Source: an uncultured Bacteroidales bacterium
Lineage (GTDB): Bacteria > Bacteroidota > Bacteroidia > Bacteroidales > F082
Reading direction: 5' to 3'
DNA: 64,000 bases
NCBI GenBank assembly: GCA_900317155.1
Contig: ONFO01000016.1
Coordinates: 18,117-82,116, forward strand
The position numbers and the translations under genes were made by a program. Under the pieces are notes generated by a model, which was not told the origin of the DNA, searched no databases, and saw only the letters and a list, made by a program, of their open reading frames with translations. Numbering within the stretch: position 1 is the stretch's first letter; every line of letters starts with the position of its first letter. This document shows positions 25,317 through 33,040 of this stretch, one piece after another.

Positions 25317-26162
25317 ATGTATTTCGACAGAAACGAGCATAAACAAGTAGTGGCACTTTTAGGTGCCGGTAGTATGGGAACCGCCATCGTGCGCCGCATT
25401 GGTGCAGGCAAGAAAATCCTTTTGGGTGACATTAGCGAGAAGGCATTGGAGCGCGTCGGTGAGGATTTCAGCCGTTGTGGTTATGATGTGGAAACAATGC
25501 AGGTGAACGCTTTGCAGAAAGACAGTATAGAGGCTTTTGCAAATAAGGCCGCTGAATTGGGCCCTGTGATGTACTTCATCGATACGGCTGGTGCATCGCC
25601 CAATCAGGCCAACCCCGAGCATATCGTCGACCTCGACATGGTCGGCACGGGTTATGCCGTCGATGCTTTCGGTGAAGTGATGGCCGAGGGTGGAGCTGGA
25701 CTCATCATCAGCAGCCAGGCAGCCTATATGTACCCCATCCCCAATGACATCGAACTGCAATTGGTGCAGACACCGACCGCCAAACTGAAAGAGGTGAAAT
25801 TCATTCAAGAGGTGGCTATGCAGAACAGCGGCTTCGCTTATATGATAGCCAAACGATTGAACCACCTGCAGGCGCAGCGTGCCGCCGCCACCAGTTGGCG
25901 CATACGTCGTGCCCGCATCAACACCATCTCGCCAGGTGTCGTCGTCACCCCGTTGGCCTACGACGAGTTCAACGCCAACGGCGAAGGCTACCAGCGCATG
26001 ATTGATGCTTCAGCCGCCCAACGCACTGGCACCAGCGACGAGATTGCCGAAGCCGCAGCTTTCTTGCTCGGTGAACATGCCAAGTTTATCACAGGCACCG
26101 ACCTGCTCATCGATGGTGGTGTCATCGCTGCCATTCGTGCTGGTGAATATCAATTAGGATAA
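25317..26162 (+). CDS. SDR family oxidoreductase
   Basis: 281 residues. The Rossmann nucleotide loop reads VVALLGAGSMGTAIVRRIG, DTAGASPN replaces the usual NNAG region, and the catalytic Y-x3-K is AYMIAK, with an upstream Ser in LIISSQAAYMY. The end (FITGTDLLIDGGV) is the standard SDR tail. It probably oxidises or reduces an alcohol/ketone with NAD(P)(H). The nucleotide-binding loop GAGSMG is atypical for SDRs (TGxxxGIG) and resembles that of dehydrogenases. It follows the DUF362 scar by 17 bp. Confidence 0.85.
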   Translation: MYFDRNEHKQVVALLGAGSMGTAIVRRIGAGKKILLGDISEKALERVGEDFSRCGYDVETMQVNALQKDSIEAFANKAAELGPVMYFIDTAGASPNQANPEHIVDLDMVGTGYAVDAFGEVMAEGGAGLIISSQAAYMYPIPNDIELQLVQTPTAKLKEVKFIQEVAMQNSGFAYMIAKRLNHLQAQRAAATSWRIRRARINTISPGVVVTPLAYDEFNANGEGYQRMIDASAAQRTGTSDEIAEAAAFLLGEHAKFITGTDLLIDGGVIAAIRAGEYQLG

Positions 26163-26187
26163 TAAAAATGTAAAGAAAGCCTTTCCA

Positions 26188-26551
26188 CTTTGACCTCCAA
26201 CCTTTCCCGAATGGCAATACACCTTTGAATATTACGGATAAATGTAATGCATCACATAATCAACGTAGTAGCTCTGATAGTAACTCTGATAGTAACTCTG
26301 ATAGTAACTCTGATAGTAGCTCTGATAGTAACTTGCTTTTATCTGACAGACAAAAAGAAGTATTGTTATACTGTATATTTCCGAGAACGAGTAGAGAAAT
26401 TCTTGAACACATCAACGTAACATATCAAAAATGGAACATTGACAAGTTTATCAACACCTTGATAGATGCAGGGTTACTTGAACGAACCATCCCAAATACG
26501 CCCAATTTCCCCAACCAAAAGTATGTCGTAAAAAGGTCGAGAAATGGTTGA
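26188..26551 (+). pseudogene. C-terminal winged-helix fragment with DSNS repeats, inside flavodoxin remnants
   Basis: An open frame with no clear start reads FHFDLQPFPNGNTPLNITDK, then a low-complexity Ser/Asp/Asn run, then a helix-turn-helix segment (LSDRQKEVLLYCIFPRTSRE, DKFINTLIDAGLLERTIPN) ending near NQKYVVKR. It resembles the C-terminus of AlbA/RecG-like or Fic-type ATP-binding regulators. The first ATG at 26225 would give 108 residues. At 26167 a short match to the flavodoxin codons VKKAFP precedes it, and flavodoxin tail codons follow, so it sits inside a wrecked flavodoxin gene. Confidence 0.5.
26270..26329 (+). repeat. Five tandem copies of a 12-bp unit
   Basis: The units are AGCTCTGATAGT, three of AACTCTGATAGT and AGCTCTGATAGT, contiguous and in frame, encoding repeated Ser-Asp-Ser-(Asn/Ser). 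Such units can expand or contract by slippage without changing frame. Confidence 0.9.
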
Positions 26552-26565
26552 AGGGGCTGAAATAA
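26530..26565 (+). pseudogene. Orphan 3' end of a flavodoxin gene
   Basis: In a frame different from the winged-helix fragment, the bases encode KKVEKWLKGLK and TAA, matching the end of the flavodoxin at 24628 (AKVEKWLKGL). It closes the remnant begun at 26167. Confidence 0.7.
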
Positions 26566-26583
26566 GGCTCGTTTCAGTTTTAG

Positions 26584-26627
26584 GAAAAATCCGCAATTCA
26601 GGCAAAGGCTTGGATTGCGGATTTTTC
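26584..26627 (+). terminator. Dispersed hairpin element, copy A (perfect 14-bp stem)
   Basis: GAAAAATCCGCAAT and ATTGCGGATTTTTC pair perfectly around an asymmetric loop of about 16 bases (loop core CAGGCAAAGGCTTG). This is the best-formed of five copies in the window and acts as a bidirectional intrinsic terminator in form. Confidence 0.8.
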
Positions 26628-26653
26628 ATCTCTCTACCTGTTATTTCCCGTAA

Positions 26654-26715
26654 AATTTGTGAAACCGCCCATTTCGCAAATTGAAAGTTGGATTTCAAAA
26701 TATTTTGTACCTTTG
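26654..26715 (+). promoter_or_regulatory. Inverted repeat plus -7 box (TACCTTTG at 26708-26715) for the DUF1016 nuclease gene
   Basis: AATTTGTGAAA (26654-26664) and TTTCGCAAATT (26672-26682) pair over 10 of 11 positions just upstream of the promoter, in the position of an operator. The TAnnTTTG box lies 16 bp before the ATG at 26732. Confidence 0.5.
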
Positions 26716-26731
26716 CAAGGTTCAAAACAAT

Positions 26732-27760
26732 ATGTCAGACTTGACCTTACATAGCAACACGGAATCCTTCATTGGCGACATCAAGCGGCTGGTGGAACAA
26801 GGGCGCAATGCGGCATACGGAGCCGTGAACGCCGTGATGATTGAGACCTATTGGCGCATAGGACAACGTATCGTGGAGCAAGAGCAAAAAGGCAAGGAAC
26901 GCGCCGAATATGGAACGCAGTTGATTGAAATGCTTTCCGAGGAACTCACTAAAACATACGGTAAAGGATTCAGCAAACGTAATCTTCAGTATTTTAGAAG
27001 TTTCTATCTGACTTTCAATAACTTAGAAATTGTGCAAACGCGTTTGCACAATTTGAAGTGGTCTCATATCCTGACTACCTTGCGTGTAGAAGACCCCGTT
27101 GCGGCAAGGTGGTATTTGCAAACCGCTTCGCAGGAAATGTGGAGCGTACGCACCCTCGACCGTAACATCAGCACACAATATTTTGAACGTCATTTCAAGC
27201 AACCGCAGATTTTGGAAAACCCTGAAAACAAGGTGGTCCCTGACAAATTGGAGATTCTGAAAAGCCCCATCATGGCTGAATTTCTCGGCTTCAAGCATGA
27301 CACCGACTTTTCGGAAACGGAGTTGGAAAAAGGCCTGATTTCGCATTTGCAGGATTTCTTGGTTGAGATGGGGCGTGGATTCGCGTTTGTGGCCCGTCAG
27401 CAGCATATCTTCACCGACATGGGCGACTTCTACATCGACCTTGTTTTCTACAACTATCTCTTGAAGTGCTTTGTCCTCATCGACTTGAAGAAGGGACAAA
27501 TCACCCACCAAGACGTGGGACAAATGGACATGTATGTGCGGATGTATGACGACCTGAAGCGCACCGAGGGCGACAACCCAACCATTGGCATCGTGTTGTG
27601 CAGCGAGACCAGCAAGGACATTGCCCGTTACTCGATTCTGCACGACAGCGACAATCTTTTTGCCGCCAAATACATGCCGCTGATGCCCACCGAGGAAGAA
27701 CTGCGCCGCGAGATAGAGCAGCAAAAGGAATTGTATAGATTGCAACAAGAAAATAAATAA
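26732..27760 (+). CDS. PDDEXK nuclease, DUF1016 (YhcG) family
   Basis: 342 residues from the ATG at 26732. The N-terminal DUF1016_N region includes YWRIGQRIVEQEQKGKERAE and YGKGFSKRNLQYFRSFYLTF. The C-terminal nuclease domain has DFYIDLVFYNYLLKCFVLID followed by LKKGQ, giving the D...(D/E)xK signature. YhcG-like proteins are common near restriction systems and mobile DNA, and some are linked to defence. The linker between the two domains contains a perfect 28-bp DNA palindrome (27027-27054). A long structured hairpin follows the gene. Confidence 0.85.
   Translation: MSDLTLHSNTESFIGDIKRLVEQGRNAAYGAVNAVMIETYWRIGQRIVEQEQKGKERAEYGTQLIEMLSEELTKTYGKGFSKRNLQYFRSFYLTFNNLEIVQTRLHNLKWSHILTTLRVEDPVAARWYLQTASQEMWSVRTLDRNISTQYFERHFKQPQILENPENKVVPDKLEILKSPIMAEFLGFKHDTDFSETELEKGLISHLQDFLVEMGRGFAFVARQQHIFTDMGDFYIDLVFYNYLLKCFVLIDLKKGQITHQDVGQMDMYVRMYDDLKRTEGDNPTIGIVLCSETSKDIARYSILHDSDNLFAAKYMPLMPTEEELRREIEQQKELYRLQQENK
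27027..27054 (+). repeat. Perfect 28-bp palindrome inside the DUF1016 coding sequence
   Basis: AAATTGTGCAAACG is followed directly by its exact reverse complement CGTTTGCACAATTT. It encodes EIVQTRLHNLK in the interdomain linker without breaking the frame. Confidence 0.95.
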
Positions 27761-27850
27761 TTGAATATCAAAACAATAAAAACGAACTAAACAAAGAAAA
27801 GTAGCTAATCTAACATATTAAAAATCATAGCGTTTGCTATTTATTCGGCA

Positions 27851-28001
27851 CTGCTCTGAAATCTGCAAATTCCAAAGAAGTGTACTAATTTTGAATAAGT
27901 CGGCAAATGCTCGTGCGTTAGCGCGGGCATTGACTTATCAATTAGTACGGGCATTGCAGAGCCTCAGAGCGTGGATAAGAAGATGTTTCGCGCTTTTTTT
28001 T
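27851..28001 (+). ncRNA. Long nested hairpin with terminator, putative structured RNA or mobile hairpin
   Basis: Successive arms pair in strict nested order: GCTCTG 27853-27858 with CAGAGC 27965-27970; TCTGCAA 27862-27868 with TTGCAGA 27954-27960; GTACTAATT 27882-27890 with AATTAGTAC 27940-27948; ATAAGTC 27895-27901 with GACTTAT 27932-27938; AATGCTCG 27906-27913 with CGGGCATT 27924-27931. The last pair uses one G-U. A run of eight Ts ends at 28001. No open frame fits it. A canonical promoter box is not evident (TAGCGTTTG at 27828-27836 is off by one). Confidence 0.55.
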
Positions 28002-28041
28002 GTTAGAAAGAAAGTAAGTAATCATCAAAGTTATACCAACA

Positions 28042-28656
28042 ATGAAAACAATGCAAGAAATAGAACACATGCTCATGAGGGACTTCACCATTGAGTCCAT
28101 GATGGGAAACACAATCGATTTGCAAGAGATGCCGAGTTACAGCGAGGATATTAATCTTCGGATGATGCAGGAGCAATACGCCCATTGGTGCGTCGCCACA
28201 AAGAAGTTATTCATTAGCGATATGGTTGAACCGCACTCGATGCAAGGCCGCTTCTCCAGCATGATGAAATCATATATTGTTAATTATGCCAATGATGCGG
28301 AAAACCAAACCAATAAGGCGATGAAGTATCTATATGACGAATCGAACAGCGATATCCTTGTTCAGCAAATATCTATGCTGGCTAAGTTCTCTCACTACAA
28401 AGATGCATATGATTTCCACGACATACCACAAGAGATGCAGAGGAAATCTCTCAATCCTGAAAGCGTTTCGGTGAGCATAGCCCTCTATGTTATATTTACC
28501 ATACTGGTGAATTCAAGTGTAACTGTCAACCAATACAATGAATTGTTCACCCATGCGTGGTTCAACTACTACGAGAACTGGATGGCGCGAGAACTCATGT
28601 TCAAGATGCGTGGCAATGCCACAAAGCAAGATTTCGCCGACGTCTTGCTCATCTAG
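28042..28656 (+). CDS. Hypothetical protein, first gene of an AT-rich unknown set
   Basis: 204 residues, helical, with no signal peptide; one hydrophobic stretch (VSVSIALYVIFTILVNSSVT) near residue 150 may be buried or membrane-associated. Met is frequent near the start (MKTMQEIEHMLMRDFTIESM). I recognise no domain. It starts about 40 bp after the nested hairpin, so the hairpin could lie in its leader. Base composition is AT-rich relative to the 13-26 kb region, suggesting transfer. Confidence 0.55.
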   Translation: MKTMQEIEHMLMRDFTIESMMGNTIDLQEMPSYSEDINLRMMQEQYAHWCVATKKLFISDMVEPHSMQGRFSSMMKSYIVNYANDAENQTNKAMKYLYDESNSDILVQQISMLAKFSHYKDAYDFHDIPQEMQRKSLNPESVSVSIALYVIFTILVNSSVTVNQYNELFTHAWFNYYENWMARELMFKMRGNATKQDFADVLLI

Positions 28657-28689
28657 CAATTCACATTCATCAATTTAACAATAATCATT

Positions 28690-28842
28690 ATGGACTTTTT
28701 TAGAAATCTTAAACAGACAATATGGCTTGGTAGCAATAATCACATCAATATCAAACCGATGGTTGATTCAAGCATTAATGCTTTTGAAAACGGTAATATT
28801 GCCTTTACCAACAACATATTAATTAAAACAATAAAATTCTAA
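28690..28842 (+). CDS. Small ORF, 50 residues (hypothetical)
   Basis: Reads MDFFRNLKQTIWLGSNNHIN and ends NILIKTIKF. It fills the gap between two hypothetical genes on the same strand with gaps of 33 and 5 bp. The opening MDFFRNL echoes the MGIFDFFNNKK start of the next gene, so it may be a shortened relative. No other support is available. Confidence 0.35.
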   Translation: MDFFRNLKQTIWLGSNNHINIKPMVDSSINAFENGNIAFTNNILIKTIKF

Positions 28843-28847
28843 CAATC

Positions 28848-29648
28848 ATGGGAATATTCGATTTTTTCAACAACAAAAAGAAAGAACGTGAACAACAAGA
28901 ACAACTTCGTATAAAACAGGAGGCCGAACGCAAACGCCAAGAGCAACAGAGACTGCAACAGGAGCAAGCAAGGCGTAATACAACTACAACAACTAATGTA
29001 TCAAGTCTTAAAATACTTGTTGACAAATGCGTTGAACTTGAAAGCAAAGGAAAGATTACCGAATTGCAGAATTGTTTATTTCAACTTTATAACCAGTTTA
29101 ACAAACCTGGTGCAGGTAAAAAGTTAATTTCATATCCAGAAAAAGATAATCTTACCTTATGTTTTGCTTTTATGCTTCAATATGACTGGGTCCATGACTC
29201 TGACATTAGAGAGGTGTGGGCAGAAAATGGTTTTTATTGTATTATGGAATATATTGACCACCAGCCATATGGAAGACAAGGACAAGTCGAAGCTATGATA
29301 ATATTGTTTACACTTCTTTGTGTTGGTAGAGATTCGCTCAAACCAAAAGTACAAGATATTCTAAATAAAGCAAAAAAAATGGGTAATCCCGTGTTCCACC
29401 AAGATGATTACACTATCGGTGCACAAAATGTAATTGACCAAATATCTCTATTAGCAGTAAGCGGAATCAGAGATATAGGCCAGAAAGCGATTCCTGTTAT
29501 GACGCAAATAGTTACACGATATAATGGAGCAAGTTTCTTTGAATCAACAATAAAAAGAACTGACCTTATGAAATATGATGTGATGGATGTCATTGCAAAA
29601 GCTCGATTCATTAGGGATGTGATAGGCTCTATCCTAAACGACCTGTAA
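28848..29648 (+). CDS. Hypothetical protein with N-terminal coiled coil
   Basis: 266 residues. A short start (MGIFDFFNNKKKEREQQEQL) leads into a Gln/Glu/Lys/Arg-rich heptad coiled coil to about residue 45 and a Thr run. A helical domain follows (NVSSLKILVDKCVELESKGK; SYPEKDNLTLCFAFMLQYDW). The style resembles accessory proteins whose N-terminus docks to a partner. No known domain is recognised. It belongs to the AT-rich set at 28042-31294. Confidence 0.55.
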   Translation: MGIFDFFNNKKKEREQQEQLRIKQEAERKRQEQQRLQQEQARRNTTTTTNVSSLKILVDKCVELESKGKITELQNCLFQLYNQFNKPGAGKKLISYPEKDNLTLCFAFMLQYDWVHDSDIREVWAENGFYCIMEYIDHQPYGRQGQVEAMIILFTLLCVGRDSLKPKVQDILNKAKKMGNPVFHQDDYTIGAQNVIDQISLLAVSGIRDIGQKAIPVMTQIVTRYNGASFFESTIKRTDLMKYDVMDVIAKARFIRDVIGSILNDL

Positions 29649-29758
29649 ATCCATAACACATATCAAACATATGAAAACCAATAACATATCGGAACATGCG
29701 ATTGTGGTATAAGATAATAGAAGAACAAAGCCATTCATACAGAACATGAATTCGAACA

Positions 29759-31294
29759 ATGAAAGCAAAAACAAATACACCCAAGCGAGTTGCGAAAGAC
29801 ATGCGCAAGTTGTTGAGGAATGATGTAGAATTAACCAATGAGGATAGAAAACTGCGTTTGTCAGAGTACAACTATTTCTTCAATACGAATTATACTCATG
29901 AAGATGTATTCGGGGACAAGAATATCAAGGAAGCAACGAAAGAAAAACTTGCCTACTATGAAGATTATCCACTGTTATACATTGATATAGAGGATTATTT
30001 GCCAGACGATAATTATAAAAAGGCTGCTCTGACATTTATTGTAAACTTCCTATATAATGATTTTTCAGAGTTTGAAGAAATGCTTGACGATGACGTTTCA
30101 ATGGTGATATTCAAGCAAAAAAGCATCATCGGCAAACAGGCAGTAATGGAGTATTGGAAAGATTATAGGTATCGGATAAAGAAGGAGATAGTCAGGAGGT
30201 TTGAAGTGAAGTTTTGCCCTTATTATTCGGCAACTGGACTATATTTGGAAATAAGAGGCTACGCACCTGTTTGTTTGCTTTATAGTATTGATGAAGGCAA
30301 AATCAAAAACATGGTGTATTATTTCCCAACCGATGAAACAAGCCGCGCGCCTGATGAGATAGTGAAATCGCTTCCATATACCTTAGAAGAAGCGAGTAGA
30401 CATATTGTGTGGGATGCAAAGACGGAGGCTAACCGATTGCCTTGTTTCCATTGCGGCAAGCCATCGGAGCAACTTGAATGGCATTGGGCAAAGTATTATG
30501 AAGACCCAGATTCAATAATAAAACAGGTTTCAGTTTGCCCTGAATGCCATTGTGTTGTTGAAACCAGAGTGGAAAAACGGTTTGATAGAGGGATGGAACT
30601 GGAAGAAATCTCACTAGAAGAAATGGCAGAAATCGAGCATAACGAAGGAATCAAAATTGTGAAAACTGACGAGACCGATGAGTTTGCTCGAATGGGAAAT
30701 GAATATCGAAGCGAACTGGAAAAGATTGCCAGAGGCTCAGATGAAAGCAAAAACGCATTGTTTGGATTATTGCCTGAATTGCATTTGCGAGACAGTTACA
30801 AGGTAGGTTTTGCGGGAAAAGATTTGGATGACATTGATGGATTTTACTATTTCTATGTGTTTGATTCTGTACTTAACATGGAAAAGCCCGTGTATCATTA
30901 TGTAGATGTCAATCCAACTCCAATGGGTGTTTGGCAACTGTATTTGTTGATGAATAGCGAAGCTTTTATTGATTTCAACAATCAGCGGCGTTTGGTGAAG
31001 CCTTCCCGCCATGTTTTTGACAGATGTGATTTGGAAAAGTTGCCCGAACTGAAGAAAAGAGACATTCGACGATTAGAGCAACGCAATTATTTGTTTCCAA
31101 AGGTTAGCATCAAGAAGATGCAAGATGATGGAGAGAAATACCTTGGAGAAGTGTTTTGCACTTTTTGGCGGAGGGATGCGCTATGGCTAGACTATCGGCG
31201 TTATATGATTGATAACAACGGAAAGGTGGATTGGAAGCACAGTGATTCATCCAATATGTTGTTGCATAGGGATCCTGGACCTGATATTTACTAA
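29759..31294 (+). CDS. Large hypothetical protein with SnoaL-like segment and zinc-type Cys pairs
   Basis: 511 residues. A segment near residues 110-150 (DDVSMVIFKQKSIIGKQAVM, EYWKDYRYR) resembles the nuclear-transport-factor/SnoaL fold. Residues about 223-265 hold CFHCGKP and VCPECHC, a C-x2-C pair followed 36 or so residues later by another, typical of a structural zinc site. The C-terminal half has unknown domains (YHYVDVNPTPMGVWQLYLLM). The combination is not one I recognise. It may be the effector of the gene set that starts after the nested hairpin. Confidence 0.6.
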   Translation: MKAKTNTPKRVAKDMRKLLRNDVELTNEDRKLRLSEYNYFFNTNYTHEDVFGDKNIKEATKEKLAYYEDYPLLYIDIEDYLPDDNYKKAALTFIVNFLYNDFSEFEEMLDDDVSMVIFKQKSIIGKQAVMEYWKDYRYRIKKEIVRRFEVKFCPYYSATGLYLEIRGYAPVCLLYSIDEGKIKNMVYYFPTDETSRAPDEIVKSLPYTLEEASRHIVWDAKTEANRLPCFHCGKPSEQLEWHWAKYYEDPDSIIKQVSVCPECHCVVETRVEKRFDRGMELEEISLEEMAEIEHNEGIKIVKTDETDEFARMGNEYRSELEKIARGSDESKNALFGLLPELHLRDSYKVGFAGKDLDDIDGFYYFYVFDSVLNMEKPVYHYVDVNPTPMGVWQLYLLMNSEAFIDFNNQRRLVKPSRHVFDRCDLEKLPELKKRDIRRLEQRNYLFPKVSIKKMQDDGEKYLGEVFCTFWRRDALWLDYRRYMIDNNGKVDWKHSDSSNMLLHRDPGPDIY

Positions 31295-31399
31295 TGAACT
31301 TAAATGTAGGCAGAATTAAAGGAGAATAGCAGAAAAATATTGGAATCCACGAAAAAAAGTGGTGATTTTTGCAAAACAATCCTCAATTCAGTCATAGTC

Positions 31400-32293
31400 T
31401 TATTTCCCCAAATACTCGCTAGGCGTGAGCCCCGTCATCTTCTTGAAGAGGCGGGTGAAATGATGGGGAAAATCGAAACCGAGGAGGCGCGAGGTCTCGC
31501 TGATGTTGTGACCGTTCATGAGCAGGCTCTTGGCTTGGTTGATGACATAGTTGTGGATGTAGCCGATTGCCGTTCCTCCTGTCGCCTTGTGGACGATGTC
31601 GCCGAAATAACGCGGCGAATAAGCCAGCTCTGAGGCGCAATAGGCAACGGTGGGCAGGCCTTGCGTCAGTTGCCGATTCTCGCGGAAATACTGTTGCAGC
31701 AGGTCGTGAAAGCGTTTCAAGAGGTCGCTGCTACCATTGTCTTCCTCGGAAAGTTGACGCAAATAGATTCGGTTGCAGTATTCCAGTATCAGGTGCAGAT
31801 AGCCCAACAAGATGCTTCTGAGCGAGGGCGAGTCATCGTGTGTTATCAACTCTTGCCGCATCTGGGCGAGCAGTTGTGTGATGCTGAGCCATTCATCAGG
31901 CTCCATCCGCAGTGAGCCGGTGAAGAAATATGAGAAATATTGGTAGCGATCTATTTGGCGTTCCAGTTCAGAACCGTGTAGCAGTTCGGGCGACCACAAC
32001 AGCACCCATCCGCTCAGCGAGATGCGCTCCCCATTGTCCTCCAAGCCGCCAATCTGTCCTGGCTCTACGGCAATAATCGAGGCATCGCTCGCCTGCAAGG
32101 TCTTCATGCCATACGAGAGATCTTTGGGAAACTGGCGTTGGATAAACAGCCCATAGACACCGTAGTTGTTCAGGCTATGACGGATGGGAGCCAATTCGTC
32201 GAAGTGGATGATGCTGATCAGCGGATGCAGCACAGGAGCCTCTACGAATCGGGCAAAATCGTTGGGACTATCAACTTTCAGAATTTTCTTCAT
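31400..32293 (-). CDS. AraC family transcriptional regulator 2
   Basis: 298 residues from the ATG at 32293. The sensor part (residues 1-190) is AraC cupin-like (DASIIAVEPGQIGGLEDNGE). Two helix-turn-helix motifs end the protein (VAYCASELAYSPRYFGDIVH and NISETSRLLGFDFPHHFTRL) with the signature KKMTGLTPSEYLGK. It is divergent from the cyclophilin-like/hydrolase/acetyltransferase operon at 32458, which it probably controls. Its promoter box leaves only 7 bases before the start codon. Confidence 0.87.
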   Translation of the reverse strand: MKKILKVDSPNDFARFVEAPVLHPLISIIHFDELAPIRHSLNNYGVYGLFIQRQFPKDLSYGMKTLQASDASIIAVEPGQIGGLEDNGERISLSGWVLLWSPELLHGSELERQIDRYQYFSYFFTGSLRMEPDEWLSITQLLAQMRQELITHDDSPSLRSILLGYLHLILEYCNRIYLRQLSEEDNGSSDLLKRFHDLLQQYFRENRQLTQGLPTVAYCASELAYSPRYFGDIVHKATGGTAIGYIHNYVINQAKSLLMNGHNISETSRLLGFDFPHHFTRLFKKMTGLTPSEYLGK

Positions 32294-32300
32294 CGCGAGG

Positions 32301-32308
32301 CAAAGGTA
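32301..32308 (-). promoter_or_regulatory. -7 box (TACCTTTG on the minus strand) near the AraC 2 start
   Basis: Exact TAnnTTTG match on the minus strand with 7 bases between its G and the ATG. It is divergent to the box at 32426. Confidence 0.55.
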
Positions 32309-32425
32309 CAAAGAATATGAATAATGAGATAAAAATGGTACTTTTTTACATGATAATTATATATTTTCTGCGAAATTGGTAAATATTTAGCCAATTTGTG
32401 TAATACCTTTTTTAAGTAACGAGTG

Positions 32426-32433
32426 TACTTTTG
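32426..32433 (+). promoter_or_regulatory. -7 box (TACTTTTG) for the 32458-34696 operon
   Basis: Exact TAnnTTTG match 24 bp before the ATG at 32458. The 117 bp between the divergent boxes is AT-rich and is the expected site for AraC 2 binding. Confidence 0.65.
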
Positions 32434-32457
32434 CCAACGAAATTAGAATTAGGCCAA

Positions 32458-33036
32458 ATGAAAAAGATGCTTTGGTTATTTGCAGCACTACTGATTACGG
32501 GTTGCTCGAAGAACAGCGAGACTTTTGCACAGACAATGGAAGAGAAAATATATATCACTATTGGCGAGGAGACGAATACCGTCACGCTTGAAGACAATGT
32601 TGGCACACGTGCCTTGGTCGCTGCATTGCAAACGGACAACATCACATACGTGGCACACGACTACGGCAACTTTGAGAAGGTGGGTTATGTCGGGCAGTCG
32701 TTCCCCACAGCAGACCACCAAACCACCACTTCTGCGGGCGACCTTGTCTTATACAACGGCGACAACATCTGCATCTTCTATGGTAGCAACTCATGGTCCT
32801 ATACACGCATTGGAAAACTTGACAACTTGTCGGCTGACGAGGTGCGTCGGTTCGTCAAGGCAGGTGAAGGTGAAGTGACCATTACGCTTTCATTGCAGCC
32901 CATCTATACAGGGATCCAAGAACTATCACCTGACGAAAACAGGGAAGGAACAACCTACACCATTACTGGACAGATTGCACCCAAAGGCTATAAAGGCATT
33001 GTGATTCAAAACGGGAAAAAAAGAATAAACTATTGA
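32458..33036 (+). CDS. Cyclophilin-like fold lipoprotein with C-terminal sorting-tail-like end
   Basis: 192 residues with lipobox LLITGC. The core (IYITIGEETNTVTLEDNVGT, GDLVLYNGDNICIFYGSNSW, TRIGKLDN) matches the small cyclophilin-like domain found with Bacteroidales flavodoxin and hydrolase clusters. The last residues (TYTITGQIAPKGYKGIVIQN, GKKRINY) look like the short motif ending of type IX-exported proteins, odd on a lipoprotein. Function is unknown. It is 4 bp ahead of the hydrolase gene. Confidence 0.75.
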   Translation: MKKMLWLFAALLITGCSKNSETFAQTMEEKIYITIGEETNTVTLEDNVGTRALVAALQTDNITYVAHDYGNFEKVGYVGQSFPTADHQTTTSAGDLVLYNGDNICIFYGSNSWSYTRIGKLDNLSADEVRRFVKAGEGEVTITLSLQPIYTGIQELSPDENREGTTYTITGQIAPKGYKGIVIQNGKKRINY

Positions 33037-33040
33037 TACC

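Noticed and set aside
26270-26329. CRISPR-like repeats
   Set aside because: The 12-bp units are contiguous with no spacers and lie in a reading frame.
27853-27970. Retron msr/msd or integron attC site
   Set aside because: No reverse transcriptase or integrase gene is present in the window, and the core sites expected for attC are absent.
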